DNA of 6,300 nucleotides. Source: Candidatus Nitrosopolaris rasttigaisensis. GTDB lineage: Archaea; Thermoproteota; Nitrososphaeria; Nitrososphaerales; Nitrososphaeraceae. The position numbers and the translations under genes were made by a program. Below are positions 5,426 through 6,300 of this stretch, piece by piece (position 1 is the stretch's first letter; each line of letters starts with the position of its first letter). The notes beneath the pieces are model-generated. The model had not been told where the DNA came from, searched no databases, and saw nothing but the letters and a program-made list of their open reading frames with translations. Location: positions 1 to 6,300 of the forward strand of contig CAKOFP010000312.1 of the NCBI GenBank assembly GCA_933226995.1, read 5' to 3'.

Positions 5426-6172
5426 TTGAGTGCAGTTAAGAACGTGATGAAAAATAATTTCCGCAACCTTGAGTTAGATGAGTACTTGGCCTCAACGCTG
5501 AAGGACGCCGGCTACGGAGACGTTGAGGTACAGAAAACACCAATAGGGACCAGGATAACGCTATATGTTACAAGACCTGGTCTAGTTATTGGTAGAAAGG
5601 GAACAGGTATTAAAGACCTGACGACTAGACTTGAGGAGAAATTTGGTTTGACGAATCCACAAATATCTGTCCTTGAAGTGTCTATTCCCGAACTGAATCC
5701 AAAAATTATGTGCAATAGGATTGCTCAGTTGATAGAAAGGGGTACCGCCTTTAGAAGGGCAGCCATGTGGTCAATGAATACGATTATGAATGCTGGAGCG
5801 CTAGGGGTAGAGGTAGCGATTGCGGGAAAACTTCGAAGCGAACGTGCTCACTTTGAAAAACACTCCTCCGGAGTGATGCCCAAAAGCGGACATCTTGCTG
5901 AACAAATTGTTCGGGTCGGAATTACTTCGGTTTTGACAAAAATGGGGCTCATGGGTATACAATTAAGGATTGCGTTGAAAAGTGAGCTTCCGCAAGAGTT
6001 CGAATTCTCCGAATCCTCAACGCAGGTTGATTCAGCGCAATCTCAAATTCCTGCTGACGTAGGTGCAGAACAAAGTACAACGACTGCTACGGCCGCAGAT
6101 GTTGCCTTAAAGCCTAGACAAACAGATAGGGAAACAATAGTAGCTCCGGGAAATACAAATGGCCAGACTTAG
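5426..6172 (+). CDS. rps3: 30S ribosomal protein S3 (uS3)
   Basis: S3 sits at the mRNA entry channel of the small-subunit head and contributes to mRNA unwinding. The protein has 248 residues. The N-terminus MSAVKNVMKNNF and the type II KH domain (about 17-90) are clear, with the RNA-binding loop VIGRKGTGI at 54-62. The C-terminal S3 domain follows (IAQLIERGTAFRRAA; EVAIAGKLRSERAHFEKH; LMGIQLRIAL). From about residue 195 a tail of more than 50 residues is rich in Ser, Thr, Ala and Gln and probably disordered. The start is TTG at 5426, chosen because the family begins MSxVKxV. A purine-rich AGGAAGGT at 5407-5414 lies 11 nt upstream inside L22. The S3 tail overlaps the L29 start by 14 nt. Confidence 0.95.
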   Translation: MSAVKNVMKNNFRNLELDEYLASTLKDAGYGDVEVQKTPIGTRITLYVTRPGLVIGRKGTGIKDLTTRLEEKFGLTNPQISVLEVSIPELNPKIMCNRIAQLIERGTAFRRAAMWSMNTIMNAGALGVEVAIAGKLRSERAHFEKHSSGVMPKSGHLAEQIVRVGITSVLTKMGLMGIQLRIALKSELPQEFEFSESSTQVDSAQSQIPADVGAEQSTTTATAADVALKPRQTDRETIVAPGNTNGQT

Positions 6173-6300
6173 ACTAAAAACCCTATGGGAAATGAACGAT
6201 CCCGATTTGACCGACAAATTGTCCGAATTAAAAGCGGATTTGGCAAAACTTAGGGCCGAAGCCGCGAAAGGCACCCTAAAAAAACAGAGTGGTGATATAC
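6159..6300 (+). CDS. rpl29: 50S ribosomal protein L29 (uL29), N-terminal part, cut by the window edge
   Basis: Forty-seven codons are visible, running off the right edge. L29 is a small two-helix protein near the exit of the peptide tunnel, next to L23. The sequence starts MARLRLKTLWEMNDPDL, continues with the first long helix (KLSELKADLAKLRAEAAKGT) and reaches KKQSGDI, matching the family's turn before the second helix, where archaeal members normally have an Arg-rich segment ending in IARxLT. The ATG at 6159 lies inside the S3 coding region, overlapping it by 14 nt in another frame. Position after S3 is the usual archaeal order and supports the call. Confidence 0.9.
   Translation, partial: MARLRLKTLWEMNDPDLTDKLSELKADLAKLRAEAAKGTLKKQSGDI

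Noticed and set aside
1..6300. CRISPR array, transposon, integrase or defence cassette
   Set aside because: No spaced direct repeats, transposase motifs or terminal repeats were seen. Apart from the pseudogene the window is dense housekeeping sequence.

Overview
The window reads as a piece of an archaeal chromosome, most likely from a Thaumarchaeota/Nitrososphaerota-type lineage. The evidence is an archaeal 20S proteasome alpha subunit, an archaeal SPOUT/OB-fold RNA methyltransferase (COG2106 type) placed directly before ribosomal protein L3, and archaeal-type ribosomal proteins in archaeal order. TATA-like elements lie about 25-35 nt before several start codons. Base composition is moderate, with neither extreme AT nor GC. 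The lineage call comes from remembered family sequences and was not tested with a tree.

Layout, all genes on the + strand. Positions 1-72 hold a short AT-rich upstream region with a promoter-like TATA box. Positions 73-810 encode the proteasome alpha subunit (psmA), starting at TTG. Positions 847-1390 hold a decayed redoxin (peroxiredoxin/thioredoxin-fold) gene that can be followed across at least three frame changes and has lost the second cysteine of its CPxC-type active site. Positions 1383-2237 encode the SPOUT methyltransferase, whose start overlaps the last codons of the dead gene. Positions 2238-2375 form a 138-bp gap with a T-tract, an inverted repeat, a TATA-like element and a weak 51-codon reverse-strand reading frame. 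From 2376 to the right edge runs a tightly packed cluster: L3, L4, L23, S19, L22, S3 and the first 47 codons of L29.

The ribosomal genes overlap or sit 2-6 nt apart, as expected of one transcription unit, except at L23-S19. There a 51-nt gap occurs exactly where L2 (rpl2) lies in the usual L3-L4-L23-L2-S19-L22-S3-L29 order. L2 is not in the window. The gap holds a TATA-like element and a ribosome binding site, so S19 and the downstream genes may have their own promoter.

Functionally the window joins ribosome assembly (seven ribosomal proteins and a probable rRNA/RNA methyltransferase) with protein turnover (proteasome). I found no CRISPR array, transposon, tRNA or defence-type system. The observations most worth following are the recently decayed redoxin gene, the absence of rpl2 with a possible replacement promoter, and the small reverse-strand frame before L3.
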